Part shown: positions 25,995 to 34,833 of the stretch, one piece after another
Position numbering within the stretch: position 1 is the stretch's first letter
Layout: every line of letters begins with the position of its first letter
Assembly (NCBI RefSeq): GCF_022440845.1
Contig: NZ_JAKNTO010000001.1
Span: forward strand, 1,984,001 to 2,048,000
Direction: 5' to 3'
From: Ruminococcus sp. OA3
GTDB lineage: Bacteria; Bacillota; Clostridia; Lachnospirales; Lachnospiraceae
DNA length: 64,000 bases
The notes under the pieces: generated by a model
What the model was told of the DNA's origin: nothing
The model's database searches: none
Seen by the model: the letters and a program-made list of their open reading frames with translations, nothing else
Made by a program: the position numbers and the translations under genes

Positions 25995-26079
25995 ATTCAC
26001 GTACTTTAAGGAGTCCATTGACACCCCGAGACGTTCGGGCTGACGATGGGCTTACATTTTGCATCAGGGGGTAATATGG

Positions 26080-26784
26080 ATGAAAGAATGGCAGAGGGGA
26101 GTGCGCGACGGGCTTCCTATTTGTTTTGGATATTTTGCAGTGTCCTTTGCGTTCGGCATACAGGCGCGGTCGGTTGGGATGACTGCGTTTCAGGCGGTGC
26201 TCATGTCGGTGACAAACCTCACGTCAGCCGGGCAGTTTGCTTCGCTTGATACGATCGCGGCATCCGCCACGTATTTTGAGATGGCTTTTCTGCAGCTGGT
26301 GATCAATATGAGATATTTTTTGATGTCTTGTTCGCTGTCTCAGAAATTATCATATGACTTGAATCCGATTCACCGGTTTTTCATGGCATACGGGGTGACG
26401 GATGAGATCTTTGGAGTGAGTGTGTGCAGACCCGGGACTTTACGTCCCTGGTATTTTTACGGACTGATGTCGGCAGCCGTTCCCGGATGGGGGCTTGGAA
26501 CACTGGTTGGCGTTATCTGCGGAAAAGTGCTTCCGGTGACCATTATCAATGCTCTTGGCATAGCAATATACGGTATGTTCCTTGCAGTGATCCTGCCGGC
26601 CGCGAAAAAGGACAAGGCTGTGGCAGGGGTGGTGATTTGCGCGATGCTCCTCGGTTGTGTCATGCGCTACACTCCATTTCTTCGGGAAATCTCTTCCGGA
26701 ATGCAGATCATTATCATAATATTGATAGTTGCGGGGGCCGCGGCATGGCTGTTCCCACGAAAGGAGACGGAAAATGCAGGGTAA
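26080..26784 (+). CDS. azlC: AzlC-family branched-chain amino acid exporter, large subunit
   Basis: The start is ATG 26080 behind AGGGGG, giving 234 residues. The N-terminal signature is RDGLPICFGYFAVSFAFGIQ, then the conserved SAGQFASLD and NMRYFLMSCSLSQKL, with about seven membrane helices. AzlC works with AzlD as a two-subunit exporter for branched-chain amino acids and analogues. The azlD start overlaps its end by 11 bases. Confidence 0.92.
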   Translation: MKEWQRGVRDGLPICFGYFAVSFAFGIQARSVGMTAFQAVLMSVTNLTSAGQFASLDTIAASATYFEMAFLQLVINMRYFLMSCSLSQKLSYDLNPIHRFFMAYGVTDEIFGVSVCRPGTLRPWYFYGLMSAAVPGWGLGTLVGVICGKVLPVTIINALGIAIYGMFLAVILPAAKKDKAVAGVVICAMLLGCVMRYTPFLREISSGMQIIIIILIVAGAAAWLFPRKETENAG

Positions 26785-27085
26785 TATCTACATTTACATA
26801 CTGGTCATGGCAGCTGTGACATATGCAGTCCGCGCGCTGCCGCTGACACTGATACGGAAAAAAATCACGAACCGGTATATCCAGTCGTTTTTATATTACG
26901 TTCCATATGCAACGCTTGCAGCGATGACGTTTCCGGCAATCTTGTATTCAACCGGAGACATGGTGTCGGCTGTCTGTGGATTTGCTGCGGCACTGTTTCT
27001 GGCATACAGGGGAAAGGGCCTGCTTCCGGTAGCGGCAGGTGCATGTGTGGTAGTATTTGTAGTCCAGCTTGCTATGAGAATTTAA
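26774..27085 (+). CDS. azlD: AzlD-family branched-chain amino acid exporter, small subunit
   Basis: 103 residues from ATG 26774, preceded by AAAGGAGACGG inside the azlC end. It has four membrane helices and the AzlD marks TYAVRALPLTLI and YYVPYATLAAMTFPAIL. It should pair with AzlC. Confidence 0.92.
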   Translation: MQGNIYIYILVMAAVTYAVRALPLTLIRKKITNRYIQSFLYYVPYATLAAMTFPAILYSTGDMVSAVCGFAAALFLAYRGKGLLPVAAGACVVVFVVQLAMRI

Positions 27086-27093
27086 AAAAACGG

Positions 27094-27122
27094 TTGACAC
27101 TGAGAGGGAAAAAAGCTATACT
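27094..27122 (+). promoter_or_regulatory. Promoter of the manganese-riboswitch leader
   Basis: Perfect TTGACA (27094-27099), 17 bases, TATACT (27117-27122), placing the transcript start near 27129, just before the riboswitch. Confidence 0.85.
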
Positions 27123-27140
27123 TGAAAACAATCGAATTGC

Positions 27141-27239
27141 ATTAAGAGGGAGTAGTTTAAATGCATTGTCAACAAACGCGGCTGCGGGATGCAGTCTGGT
27201 GATGCATGCCTTGAATGAAGGGTTACAAGACTTTTAATG
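27141..27239 (+). promoter_or_regulatory. yybP-ykoY manganese riboswitch
   Basis: ATTAAGA (27141-27147) pairs with TTTTAAT (27232-27238) as P1. The conserved loop GGGAGTAG (27148-27155) and the distal ACAAGAC (27225-27231) match the two Mn2+-binding loops of the yybP-ykoY family (GGGGAGUAG and CAAGAC). The ATGCAT segments at 27161 and 27202 can form the second arm. The 3' strand of P1 is also the first strand of a terminator, so metal-stabilised P1 should block termination and switch the ATPase on. It is directly upstream of a P-type cation ATPase, a known target of this class. Confidence 0.85.
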
Positions 27240-27287
27240 TACTTATGGAATATGCGAAATTCCACAAGTACATTAAAGGTCTTTTTT
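27234..27287 (+). terminator. Expression-platform terminator of the manganese riboswitch
   Basis: TTAATGTACTT (27234-27244) pairs perfectly with AAGTACATTAA (27266-27276), followed by GGTC and six T residues. Its first arm shares the bases that close P1 of the aptamer. Confidence 0.9.
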
Positions 27288-27378
27288 ATTGTATAGGAAA
27301 CTTCGTCCCCTGTACAAAAATGCGCCCGTGTGCCTGATAGCACAGTCAAGGCAGTTAAAATGAATGGAGGAAAGAATT

Positions 27379-29985
27379 ATGATGTGGTACCAGAAAAAAC
27401 AAGATCAGGTGCTGAAGGAGCTGGGGGTATCGTGTGAGGGACTGACTGCCGAAAAGGCGTCAGAAATCCTGAGAGAAAAGGGAGAAAATGTCCTGCTGGA
27501 AGGTAAGAAAAAAAGTGCCATTCAGGTGTTCTTTGAACAGTTCAAAGACCTTCTGGTAGTGATCCTGATCGCGGCAGCGGTCATCTCCATGTTTTCAGGA
27601 AATGTGGAAAGTACGATCGTTATCGTAGCGGTCATTATACTGAATGCTATTCTGGGAACAGTACAGCATGAAAAGGCACAGAAATCTCTGGAAAGTCTTA
27701 AATCACTGTCTTCACCGAGTGCAAAAGTCATCCGCGGGGGACAGAAGATCGAGATTGATTCCAGGGAAGTTGTACCGGGGGATATCCTGCTGCTTGAGGC
27801 CGGAGATATGGTGGTAGCGGATGGCCGTATACTGCACAATTATTCGCTGCAGGTCAACGAAAGTTCGCTGACAGGAGAATCGACCAATGTGGAAAAGACA
27901 GAGGGGATTCTGGAGGGAGAGCTGCCCCTCGGTGACCGGGTCAACATGATCTACTCCGGAAGTCTTGTCACGTATGGCCGTGCAAAAGCGGTTGTGACGG
28001 AGACGGGTATGGATACCGAGATGGGGAAAATCGCCAGCCTCATGAATGCGACGCAGGAGAAAAAGACACCGCTGCAGGTGAGCCTTGACAATTTCAGCAG
28101 TAAGCTTGCCATAGTCATCATGATTATCTGTGCGGCTGTATTTGTGCTGAGCCTTTACCGAAAGATGCCGGTTCTGGACTCCCTGATGTTTGCAGTGGCA
28201 CTTGCTGTAGCTGCAATACCGGAGGCATTAAGTTCCATTGTCACGATCGTGCAGGCAATGGGGACACAGAAGATGGCAAGGGAAAACGCTGTCATCAAAG
28301 AACTTAAGGCAGTGGAAAGCCTGGGATGTGTCTCAGTCATCTGCTCGGATAAAACAGGTACCCTGACTCAGAATAAAATGACAGTCCAGAAAATCTATAT
28401 TGACGGACAGATCCTGAACCCGGAACAACTGGATCTGCATAACCAGCTGCACCGTTATCTCTTATATAATGCGATCCTGACGAATGATTCCGCCATCGTT
28501 GACGGAAAAGGAATCGGGGATCCAACAGAATTCGCGCTGCTTGAGATGGCCAGGAAGACAAGCGTGAATGATGAAATCATGCGTGATATGATGGAGCGTA
28601 TGGAAGAGATCCCGTTTGACTCAGAGAGAAAACTGATGAGCACCAAATATGCACTGCACCAGGTTCCTACAATTCTTACGAAGGGGGCTGTTGATGTACT
28701 TCTGCCGAGGACAACACATATCAGAACGACGGATGGTATCATCGAGATGACAGATGCTGACCGTGTCAGGATCACAGAACAGAACATGGAGTTTTCCTCA
28801 CAGGGTCTGCGTGTACTGGCATTTGGATACAAGGAAGTGGAAGAAGATCATGTCCTCTCTCTGGAATCAGAAAATGGTTATACTTTCCTGGGGCTGATAT
28901 CCATGGTAGATCCCCCGAGAACAGAATCCGTCCGGGCAGTTGCGGATGCGAAACGCGCCGGGATCCGAACTGTCATGATCACCGGCGATCACAAAGTAAC
29001 CGCAGCGGCCATCGCAAGACAGATTGGGATTTTTGAAAAGGGCGATCTGGCTGTTACCGGAACAGAACTGGATGCGATGACGGAAGAAGAACTGGATCGC
29101 GATATAGAAAAAATATCCGTGTATGCCAGAGTATCCCCGGAAAATAAGATACGGATTGTGGATGCATGGCAGCGAAAAGGAAATATCGTATCCATGACAG
29201 GAGACGGCGTTAATGATGCCCCGGCGCTTAAAAAGGCGGATATCGGTGTGGCTATGGGAATAACCGGTACAGAAGTTTCAAAAGATGCGGCATCGATGAT
29301 CCTGACAGATGATAATTTTGCGACGATCATCAAGGCGGTTGCAAATGGAAGAAATGTCTACCGGAATATTAAAAATGCGATTAAATTTCTGCTCTCAGGG
29401 AACATGGCAGGGATTCTGTCTGTTTTGTATACTTCTGTGATGGGGCTTCCGGTTCCTTTTGCACCGGTGCATCTGCTGTTTATCAATCTGCTGACGGATT
29501 CCATGCCGGCGATTGCGATCGGTATGGAACCGGCGGAGAAGAACCTGCTCTCTCAGAAACCAAGGGATCCGAAGACAGGGATTCTGACGAAAAATTTTAT
29601 GCTTGCGCTTCTTGTTCAGGGCGGTTTGATCGCTGTCTGTACAATGGCAGCGTTTACCATCGGCCTGAGAGGCGGCAATGCTGCAGTAGCCAGCACAATG
29701 GCTTTCTGTACGCTGACACTGGCCAGGCTGTTCCATGGGTTTAACTGCAGAAGTGATCAGTCGATATTTAAAATCGGTTTCAGGCGCAACTGGTACAGCC
29801 TGGGAGCATTTGCCGCAGGGGTTGTCATGCTCAGCCTGGTCATGTTCGTTCCATTCCTGAAAAGGGTATTCTCCGTCGCAACTCTGACTGGGCATCAGAT
29901 AGGTATGGTATATCTGCTGGCAGTTGTACCGACGGTGCTGATCCAGCTTGTCAAGGTTATGAAAGGGGCAGTGAGCCGCCGATGA
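27379..29985 (+). CDS. P2A-type cation-transporting ATPase (probable Mn2+/Ca2+ exporter)
   Basis: The start is ATG 27379, 8 bases behind GGAGG, giving 868 residues. Order: cation ATPase N-domain, M1-M2, A-domain with SLTGES, M4 with AIPEAL, phosphorylated D324 in SDKTGTLTQNKMT, N-domain with KGAVDVL, hinge GDGVNDAPALKKADIGVAMG, M6 with INLLTDSMPAIAIGMEP, and C-terminal helices. This is the PMR1/LMCA-like P2A class, which moves Ca2+ or Mn2+ out of the cytosol. The riboswitch points to manganese export, as for YoaB of Lactococcus. Ion specificity from motifs alone is uncertain. Confidence 0.92.
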   Translation: MMWYQKKQDQVLKELGVSCEGLTAEKASEILREKGENVLLEGKKKSAIQVFFEQFKDLLVVILIAAAVISMFSGNVESTIVIVAVIILNAILGTVQHEKAQKSLESLKSLSSPSAKVIRGGQKIEIDSREVVPGDILLLEAGDMVVADGRILHNYSLQVNESSLTGESTNVEKTEGILEGELPLGDRVNMIYSGSLVTYGRAKAVVTETGMDTEMGKIASLMNATQEKKTPLQVSLDNFSSKLAIVIMIICAAVFVLSLYRKMPVLDSLMFAVALAVAAIPEALSSIVTIVQAMGTQKMARENAVIKELKAVESLGCVSVICSDKTGTLTQNKMTVQKIYIDGQILNPEQLDLHNQLHRYLLYNAILTNDSAIVDGKGIGDPTEFALLEMARKTSVNDEIMRDMMERMEEIPFDSERKLMSTKYALHQVPTILTKGAVDVLLPRTTHIRTTDGIIEMTDADRVRITEQNMEFSSQGLRVLAFGYKEVEEDHVLSLESENGYTFLGLISMVDPPRTESVRAVADAKRAGIRTVMITGDHKVTAAAIARQIGIFEKGDLAVTGTELDAMTEEELDRDIEKISVYARVSPENKIRIVDAWQRKGNIVSMTGDGVNDAPALKKADIGVAMGITGTEVSKDAASMILTDDNFATIIKAVANGRNVYRNIKNAIKFLLSGNMAGILSVLYTSVMGLPVPFAPVHLLFINLLTDSMPAIAIGMEPAEKNLLSQKPRDPKTGILTKNFMLALLVQGGLIAVCTMAAFTIGLRGGNAAVASTMAFCTLTLARLFHGFNCRSDQSIFKIGFRRNWYSLGAFAAGVVMLSLVMFVPFLKRVFSVATLTGHQIGMVYLLAVVPTVLIQLVKVMKGAVSRR

Positions 29986-30063
29986 AAATCCTGATGCAGA
30001 TGTAGAAAAAATCAGTTATAATCATGGTAACGACACATATTGACAGATTCAAAAGAAAGGACC

Positions 30064-31110
30064 ATGAGTATGAAACAGAGTGTTTTTGGAAAAACCACAT
30101 CGGGGGAAACCGTCACCCAGTATGAGATCAGCAATAAGAATGGAATGCTCGTCCGTCTTATCGATTACGGAGCCATATTGGTTTCTGTTTTGATACCGGA
30201 TGGAAATGGAAATGTGAAGGATGTGGTGCTTGGATACGACAGCATGGAAGGATACGAGGACAATCCGCCTCATTTCGGAGCGGTTATCGGACGCGGTGCG
30301 AACCGCATTGAAAATGGAACTTTTAAGTTGAATGATGCAGTGTATCAGCTTGGGAAAAATAACAATGGAAACAATCTTCACAGCGGGCCGGATCTGTACG
30401 AGCACCGTATGTGGAAGGTGACCGGAAGCGCCGAACAGTATGTGACCTTTACACTGCAGAGTCCGGCGATGGATCAGGGGTTTCCGGGAAATCTGGAAAT
30501 TTCCGTGACATATGAACTTACCGATGAGAACGCGGTGATTCTGCGTTACACCGGTATTGCAGATGAGGATACGGTTGTCAATATGACAAACCATTCGTAT
30601 TTTAATCTGAGCGGTCACGAGGATCCGTCCATTATGGACCACAAGGTGTGGATAAATGCGGACAGTTTTACACCGGTAAAAGATGAGAAGGCGATTCCAG
30701 CAGGAATCATTCAGGCTGTAAAAGGAACGCCGATGGATTTTACGGAGGCCAGAGAAATCGCTGCTAATATGGATATGGAGTTTGAGCAGCTGAAATTTAC
30801 AGGTGGTTATGACCACAATTATGTGCTCAACCAATATGACAAAAAGGTCCGTCCCGCAGCAAAGGTGAGCAGCCCAAAGAGCGGGATATCCATGGAGGTC
30901 CTGACTGACACGCCGGGCATTCAGTTTTACATCGGCAACTTTATCAAAGGGCCTGCAGGGAAAGGTAAGATACCGTATCATCCGCGGCAGGGGCTCTGTC
31001 TGGAGACTCAGTATTTTCCGAATTCTGTAAATGAGCCGGCTTTCGACAGCCCGGTTTTGAAAAAGGGTCAGAATTACGATTCAACGACGATCTATCAATT
31101 TAAGTTCTAG
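30064..31110 (+). CDS. galM: Aldose 1-epimerase (galactose mutarotase)
   Basis: The start is ATG 30064 behind AGAAAGG, giving 348 residues, the usual length. It interconverts alpha- and beta-anomers of galactose or glucose. Marks: RLIDYGAILVSVLIPD, GRGANRIENG, the catalytic-region TNHSYFNLSGH, GGYDHNYVL, and the late glutamate in GLCLETQYFPNSVNEP. No Leloir-pathway genes lie nearby, so it stands alone. A possible TATAAT is at 30017-30022 without a good -35. Confidence 0.94.
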   Translation: MSMKQSVFGKTTSGETVTQYEISNKNGMLVRLIDYGAILVSVLIPDGNGNVKDVVLGYDSMEGYEDNPPHFGAVIGRGANRIENGTFKLNDAVYQLGKNNNGNNLHSGPDLYEHRMWKVTGSAEQYVTFTLQSPAMDQGFPGNLEISVTYELTDENAVILRYTGIADEDTVVNMTNHSYFNLSGHEDPSIMDHKVWINADSFTPVKDEKAIPAGIIQAVKGTPMDFTEAREIAANMDMEFEQLKFTGGYDHNYVLNQYDKKVRPAAKVSSPKSGISMEVLTDTPGIQFYIGNFIKGPAGKGKIPYHPRQGLCLETQYFPNSVNEPAFDSPVLKKGQNYDSTTIYQFKF

Positions 31111-31126
31111 CAGTTATCATTTATAT

Positions 31127-31167
31127 AAAGGTACCGGCTGTCTTTTCTGGACGGCCGGTACCTTTTT
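31127..31167. terminator. Bidirectional terminator between galM and the isochorismatase-like gene
   Basis: AAAGGTACCGGC (31127-31138) pairs with GCCGGTACCTTT (31154-31165), with T-rich flanks on both strands. The right arm overlaps the last bases of the convergent gene. Confidence 0.85.
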
Positions 31168-31699
31168 AAACAATTTCTATCTGGCACATTTTCATTGCGC
31201 GCAGTGCATTTTCATGGCTCTCGGGTGTTACACCCGCACAGCAGGATGAATCAACACGGATGTGAGCTTCCGGCAGAAATGTTTTCACCAGCAGGGCGTT
31301 TGAGATCACACAGATATCGGTACACAGACCGATCAGTTCAATATCCGTATAGGCCTGATACTTTCCACAGGATAAGTCTGTGGCAAATGAGGATGAGCCA
31401 AAGGTCACTTTTTCATAGACGGTGTGCGGATAATCAGAGATGAGTCCGGCGATGCTGCTGTGCAGTTCCCAGCCCGGTGTGCCTTTGATACAGTGTTTTA
31501 CCGGAAGATTTCTGCCTTCCTGAGTATCCGCATAATTCTCCGCGTGCGTGTCCATCGTCAGAATGACAGCGGCATCTTCGGCCTGGTACTGTCTGATTTT
31601 TTCTTGTACACCTGGTACAATGGCAACGGCCTCGGGAGTTCCGAGAGAGCCGGTGATGAAATCATTCTGCATATCCACTACAATCAGTAATTTATTCAT
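31166..31699 (-). CDS. Isochorismatase-family hydrolase (nicotinamidase-like)
   Basis: The start is ATG 31699, since the GTG at 31711 overlaps the AAGGAG site. The protein has 177 residues. The triad of the cysteine hydrolase family is visible: Asp in LLIVVDMQNDF, Lys in YEKVTFGSSSF, Cys in IGLCTDICVISNA. It also has the DTH segment (TMDTHAENYADT) that contributes metal ligands in nicotinamidases. The short form with TPGWELH favours a nicotinamidase/pyrazinamidase-like role, but the substrate is not certain. Confidence 0.85.
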   Translation of the reverse strand: MNKLLIVVDMQNDFITGSLGTPEAVAIVPGVQEKIRQYQAEDAAVILTMDTHAENYADTQEGRNLPVKHCIKGTPGWELHSSIAGLISDYPHTVYEKVTFGSSSFATDLSCGKYQAYTDIELIGLCTDICVISNALLVKTFLPEAHIRVDSSCCAGVTPESHENALRAMKMCQIEIV

Positions 31700-31760
31700 A
31701 AGATTCTTCACTCCTTATTGTTCTGATACTTTATTTTAACAGATAATCGTTTTAAAGAAA

Positions 31761-31791
31761 ACTTAAGAAATTTCGGTGTTATTTCTTAAGT
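31761..31791. repeat. Perfect 11-bp inverted repeat between divergent genes
   Basis: ACTTAAGAAAT (31761-31771) and ATTTCTTAAGT (31781-31791), 9-base centre. No T-run follows on either strand, so it is not a standard terminator and may be an operator for the glycosyltransferase operon. Confidence 0.6.
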
Positions 31792-31939
31792 GGGCCATAT
31801 TATTCTGAAAGAGAAAAGAAACACGGAGATATTACAAAAATGTAAGATTAATGTCAGGTAAATCGATGGCTGGCAGAGCAGAGGAATGTTAGACTTTAGT
31901 TATAACAGAAAGATAAATATGCGGACAGGAGGGAATCCG

Positions 31940-33169
31940 ATGAAAATACTGATTACGACAGACTGGTATGCACCGGCGGTTAACGGAGTGGTGACTTCCG
32001 TTTTGAATCTGAAGAAGGAGATGGAAGAACGAGGACATGAAGTACGGGTACTGACACTGGCAAAAGACGGTAAGCAGCGCAGACGTGAAAACGTATATTA
32101 TCTGAGATCATTTGGAATCGGAAAGATTTATCCCGATGCAAGGGCATCCATATCATCGAGGAATCAATATTTAAAAGAACTGATTCAGTGGAGACCGGAT
32201 ATCATACATACGCAGTGTGAATTTACGACATTTTTATGTGCCCTGAAGATTTCCAGAAACTGCAGATGCCCGATCGTTCACACGTATCACACGGTGTATG
32301 AAGATTACACCCATTATTTTTCACCGTCAGTGACAGTTGGGAGAAAGGTGATTTCCGTATGGAGCCGCCGGCTGCTCTCGAAGGTTGACGCGGTAGTGGC
32401 ACCGACTGAAAAAGTCCGCAGTCTGTTGAAGACGTACGGAGTGGAAACGCCGGTCTCGGTTGTGCCGACCGGGATTAACATCAGAAAATACCAGGCCGTG
32501 CCGGACAAAGTGCGTCAGGAACAGCTGAGAAAACAGCTTGGAATACCTAAGGAGAATAAAGTGATCGTGAGTGTCGGAAGACTTGCACGTGAAAAAAATA
32601 TTAAGGAGATCTTGCAGTATATCAAAAAAACGGACCGCAGTGATATAACGTATCTTATCGTGGGAGACGGACCGTGCCGCGAAGAACTGGAACATGAGAC
32701 GGCGCGTCTTAAAATGCAGGAGCAGGTGGTGTTCGCAGGCATGGTAAAGCCTCAGGAGGTGGGCGATTATTACAGGCTGGGCGACGTTTTTGTCAGCGCC
32801 TCCAACAGTGAGACGCAGGGGCTTACGTATATTGAGGCGCTTGCCAATGCAATTCCCGCGCTCTGCAGAAAAGATGAATGTCTGACACAGGTGATAGAGA
32901 ATGGCTGCAATGGATATCAGTATCAGGATTATGAGGAATTTGAGAAATATCTTGAATGTCTTCTGGACGACGATGAACATCGGAAAGAGATGGCTCTGTG
33001 TGCGGTGAAATCTGCAAAGCGTTATTCCACAGAAAACTTTGGAGACAGCATAGAACAGATTTACAAACATACTGTCGGGCAGACGACCGCAGGGCTGGGA
33101 CGGGAGTTATACCGTGTGGTGACGTTCAGAACAGTGAGAGGAGGAAGAAAATGTACAAAATCAATATGA
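31940..33169 (+). CDS. GT4 glycosyltransferase, diacylglycerol glucosyltransferase-like
   Basis: The start is ATG 31940 behind CAGGAGGG, giving 409 residues. The N-terminal pattern MKILITTDWYAPAVNGVVTS matches monoglucosyl-diacylglycerol synthases (MGS type), followed by VVPTGINIRKY and the nucleotide-sugar-binding E-x7-E motif in SNSETQGLTYIEALA. Such enzymes add glucose from UDP-glucose to diacylglycerol on the inner membrane face. Its end overlaps the next glycosyltransferase by 19 bases, an arrangement like the MGS/CpoA pair of streptococci. The lipid acceptor is inferred. Confidence 0.8.
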   Translation: MKILITTDWYAPAVNGVVTSVLNLKKEMEERGHEVRVLTLAKDGKQRRRENVYYLRSFGIGKIYPDARASISSRNQYLKELIQWRPDIIHTQCEFTTFLCALKISRNCRCPIVHTYHTVYEDYTHYFSPSVTVGRKVISVWSRRLLSKVDAVVAPTEKVRSLLKTYGVETPVSVVPTGINIRKYQAVPDKVRQEQLRKQLGIPKENKVIVSVGRLAREKNIKEILQYIKKTDRSDITYLIVGDGPCREELEHETARLKMQEQVVFAGMVKPQEVGDYYRLGDVFVSASNSETQGLTYIEALANAIPALCRKDECLTQVIENGCNGYQYQDYEEFEKYLECLLDDDEHRKEMALCAVKSAKRYSTENFGDSIEQIYKHTVGQTTAGLGRELYRVVTFRTVRGGRKCTKSI

Positions 33170-34200
33170 TGTCAAAGGCAGATGCGGCAAAAGGACACGG
33201 TGTACTGTCCGCGCATGATGAACAGGTCTCTCTTGTCAGGGATATGCTTGGCGATAGTTTTGAGGTGGTGGAAAATGCGAGGGAGACAAGCGATATCACG
33301 CATTATCATTCCATTAATCCGGAATTTCTGGCGGCGGTTCCCTTTCATAAGAAGAAGGGTACGACCGTGGGATACGTTCATTTTCTTCCTGAGACTGTGG
33401 AAAACAGTATACGTCTTCCCGGACTTGTCAGAAAACTGTTCTATAGGTATATGATCGCATTTTATAAGCGTATGGACCATCTGGTGACAGTCAATCCTTA
33501 TTTTATTGATGCACTTCAAAAGTATGGTGTGCCGAGGGAAAAGATAACATATATACCGAACGTGGTGTCGGAGGAGAGATTTTGCCCGCTGCCGATGCAA
33601 AGACGCCGTGAGGTGCGCAGGGCATATGGGCTTGATGAAGAAAGATTCACAGTTTTGAGTGCAGGCCAGCTTCAGAAAAGAAAGGGAGTCATGGATTTTA
33701 TCCGCATTGCGCAGAGTATGCCCGAAATCCAGTTTGTATGGGCAGGAGGCTTTTCCTTTGGGAAAATTTCAGACGGGTATGATGAGATCAATAAAGCGCT
33801 GAAAAGCCTGCCGGATAATGTCAGGTTTCTTGGGATGGTGGAGCGGGAGCGTATGAACGATATTTACAATATGGCTGATGTCATGTTTTTGGCTTCCTAT
33901 GAAGAATTATTTCCGATGACGATTCTGGAGGCTATGAACTGCGGTCTTCCGATTGTGGTGAGGGATCTTGAAATTTATCAGCCAATCCTGTTTGATTATG
34001 TGTTAAAAGGAAATACTGACAGAGAGTTTAAAATTCTGTTGAAACGTCTGAGCATGGAGCCGGGATTTTACATGGAGGCTGCACACCAGTCGTTTGCCGG
34101 GCACAAGTTCTACAGCAGAGAACATGTAGCGCAGTTATGGAGACAGTATTATCTGAGTCTCATTGCAGGAAAAGCGGAGAAAAAAGCATCTCTGAACTGA
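33151..34200 (+). CDS. GT4 glycosyltransferase, CpoA/diglycosyl-diacylglycerol synthase-like
   Basis: The start is ATG 33151 behind GAGAGGAGGAAG, inside the end of the preceding gene, giving 349 residues. The N-terminus MYKINMMSKADAAKGHGVLS and the later VTVNPYFIDALQKYGVPREK, YIPNVVSEERFCPL and ASYEELFPMTILEAMNCGLP fit the second enzyme of glycolipid synthesis, which extends monoglycosyl- to diglycosyl-diacylglycerol (CpoA in pneumococcus). Partner of the upstream gene by position. The transferred sugar is unknown. Confidence 0.78.
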   Translation: MYKINMMSKADAAKGHGVLSAHDEQVSLVRDMLGDSFEVVENARETSDITHYHSINPEFLAAVPFHKKKGTTVGYVHFLPETVENSIRLPGLVRKLFYRYMIAFYKRMDHLVTVNPYFIDALQKYGVPREKITYIPNVVSEERFCPLPMQRRREVRRAYGLDEERFTVLSAGQLQKRKGVMDFIRIAQSMPEIQFVWAGGFSFGKISDGYDEINKALKSLPDNVRFLGMVERERMNDIYNMADVMFLASYEELFPMTILEAMNCGLPIVVRDLEIYQPILFDYVLKGNTDREFKILLKRLSMEPGFYMEAAHQSFAGHKFYSREHVAQLWRQYYLSLIAGKAEKKASLN

Positions 34201-34225
34201 GTCGCAGCAGGTGCGGTATTGGAGG
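34192..34225 (+). promoter_or_regulatory. Hairpin plus Shine-Dalgarno element, copy A
   Basis: The 34 bases match the elements at 41431 and 41494 at 27 of 34 positions. They hold a small hairpin (TCGCA-GCAGG-TGCGG) followed by TATTGGAGG, which is the ribosome site of the TVP38-like gene. The element also includes the stop codon of the preceding gene. Confidence 0.65.
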
Positions 34226-34230
34226 AAACA

Positions 34231-34830
34231 ATGGAGAAAAAATATACGGCATACTGCATGAATGCAGTTGTGGTCCTGGGACTGATCGGGACCGCCGCAT
34301 TTATCATATATGGCATTGACAGGCGGATTTTCACATCCGAGGAGTCACTGCAGATGTTTCTGGACGGATTTGGAATTTTTGCGCCGATCATATTCACGGC
34401 GATACAGGTCGTTCAGGTTGTAGTGCCGATCCTTCCGGGAGCAATCGGATGTCTGGGAGGCGTACTGATGTTTGGCCCTTTCTGGGGGTTTGTCTATAAT
34501 TATACGGGAATCTGCATTGGTTCCATCATTGTTTTCCTGTTATCGAAACGATATGGGAAACCGATGATCATGACGGTCTTTAAAGAAAAAACGTATGATA
34601 AATATATCGGATGGCTCGAGAAAGGGAAGAAATTCGATAAGGCATTTGCGGCAGCTATTTTCTTCCCTGTGGCTCCGGACGATCTGCTTTGTTATCTGGC
34701 TGGACTCACAGAGATGAGGCTGGGCAAATTTGTGCTTATCATACTTCTGGGCAAGCCGTTCTCCATCTTTCTGTACAGCCTTGGCCTGACCGGTATCATG
34801 CAGGGGATTTCAATGCTGTGTGCGGCATAA
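34231..34830 (+). CDS. TVP38/TMEM64 (SNARE-associated) family membrane protein
   Basis: The start is ATG 34231 behind GGAGG, giving 199 residues with about five membrane helices. The family core is visible: VVVPILPGAIGCLGGVLMFG, then YTGICIGSIIVFLLSKRYGK and AAIFFPVAPDDLLCYLAGLT. DedA/TVP38 proteins are thought to act in lipid scrambling or transport. Being third in an operon with two glycolipid enzymes fits a role in moving lipids across the membrane; that is inference. Confidence 0.87.
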   Translation: MEKKYTAYCMNAVVVLGLIGTAAFIIYGIDRRIFTSEESLQMFLDGFGIFAPIIFTAIQVVQVVVPILPGAIGCLGGVLMFGPFWGFVYNYTGICIGSIIVFLLSKRYGKPMIMTVFKEKTYDKYIGWLEKGKKFDKAFAAAIFFPVAPDDLLCYLAGLTEMRLGKFVLIILLGKPFSIFLYSLGLTGIMQGISMLCAA

Positions 34831-34833
34831 TGT

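Noticed and set aside
26015-26070. Leader of azlC as a riboswitch or T-box
   Set aside because: Only a short CCCGA/TCGGG hairpin is seen; no T-box sequence, no terminator and no known aptamer core.
30049-30981. 310-codon minus-strand open frame opposite galM
   Set aside because: Codon pattern is the mirror of galM, with no family motif; galM is fully supported by catalytic motifs.
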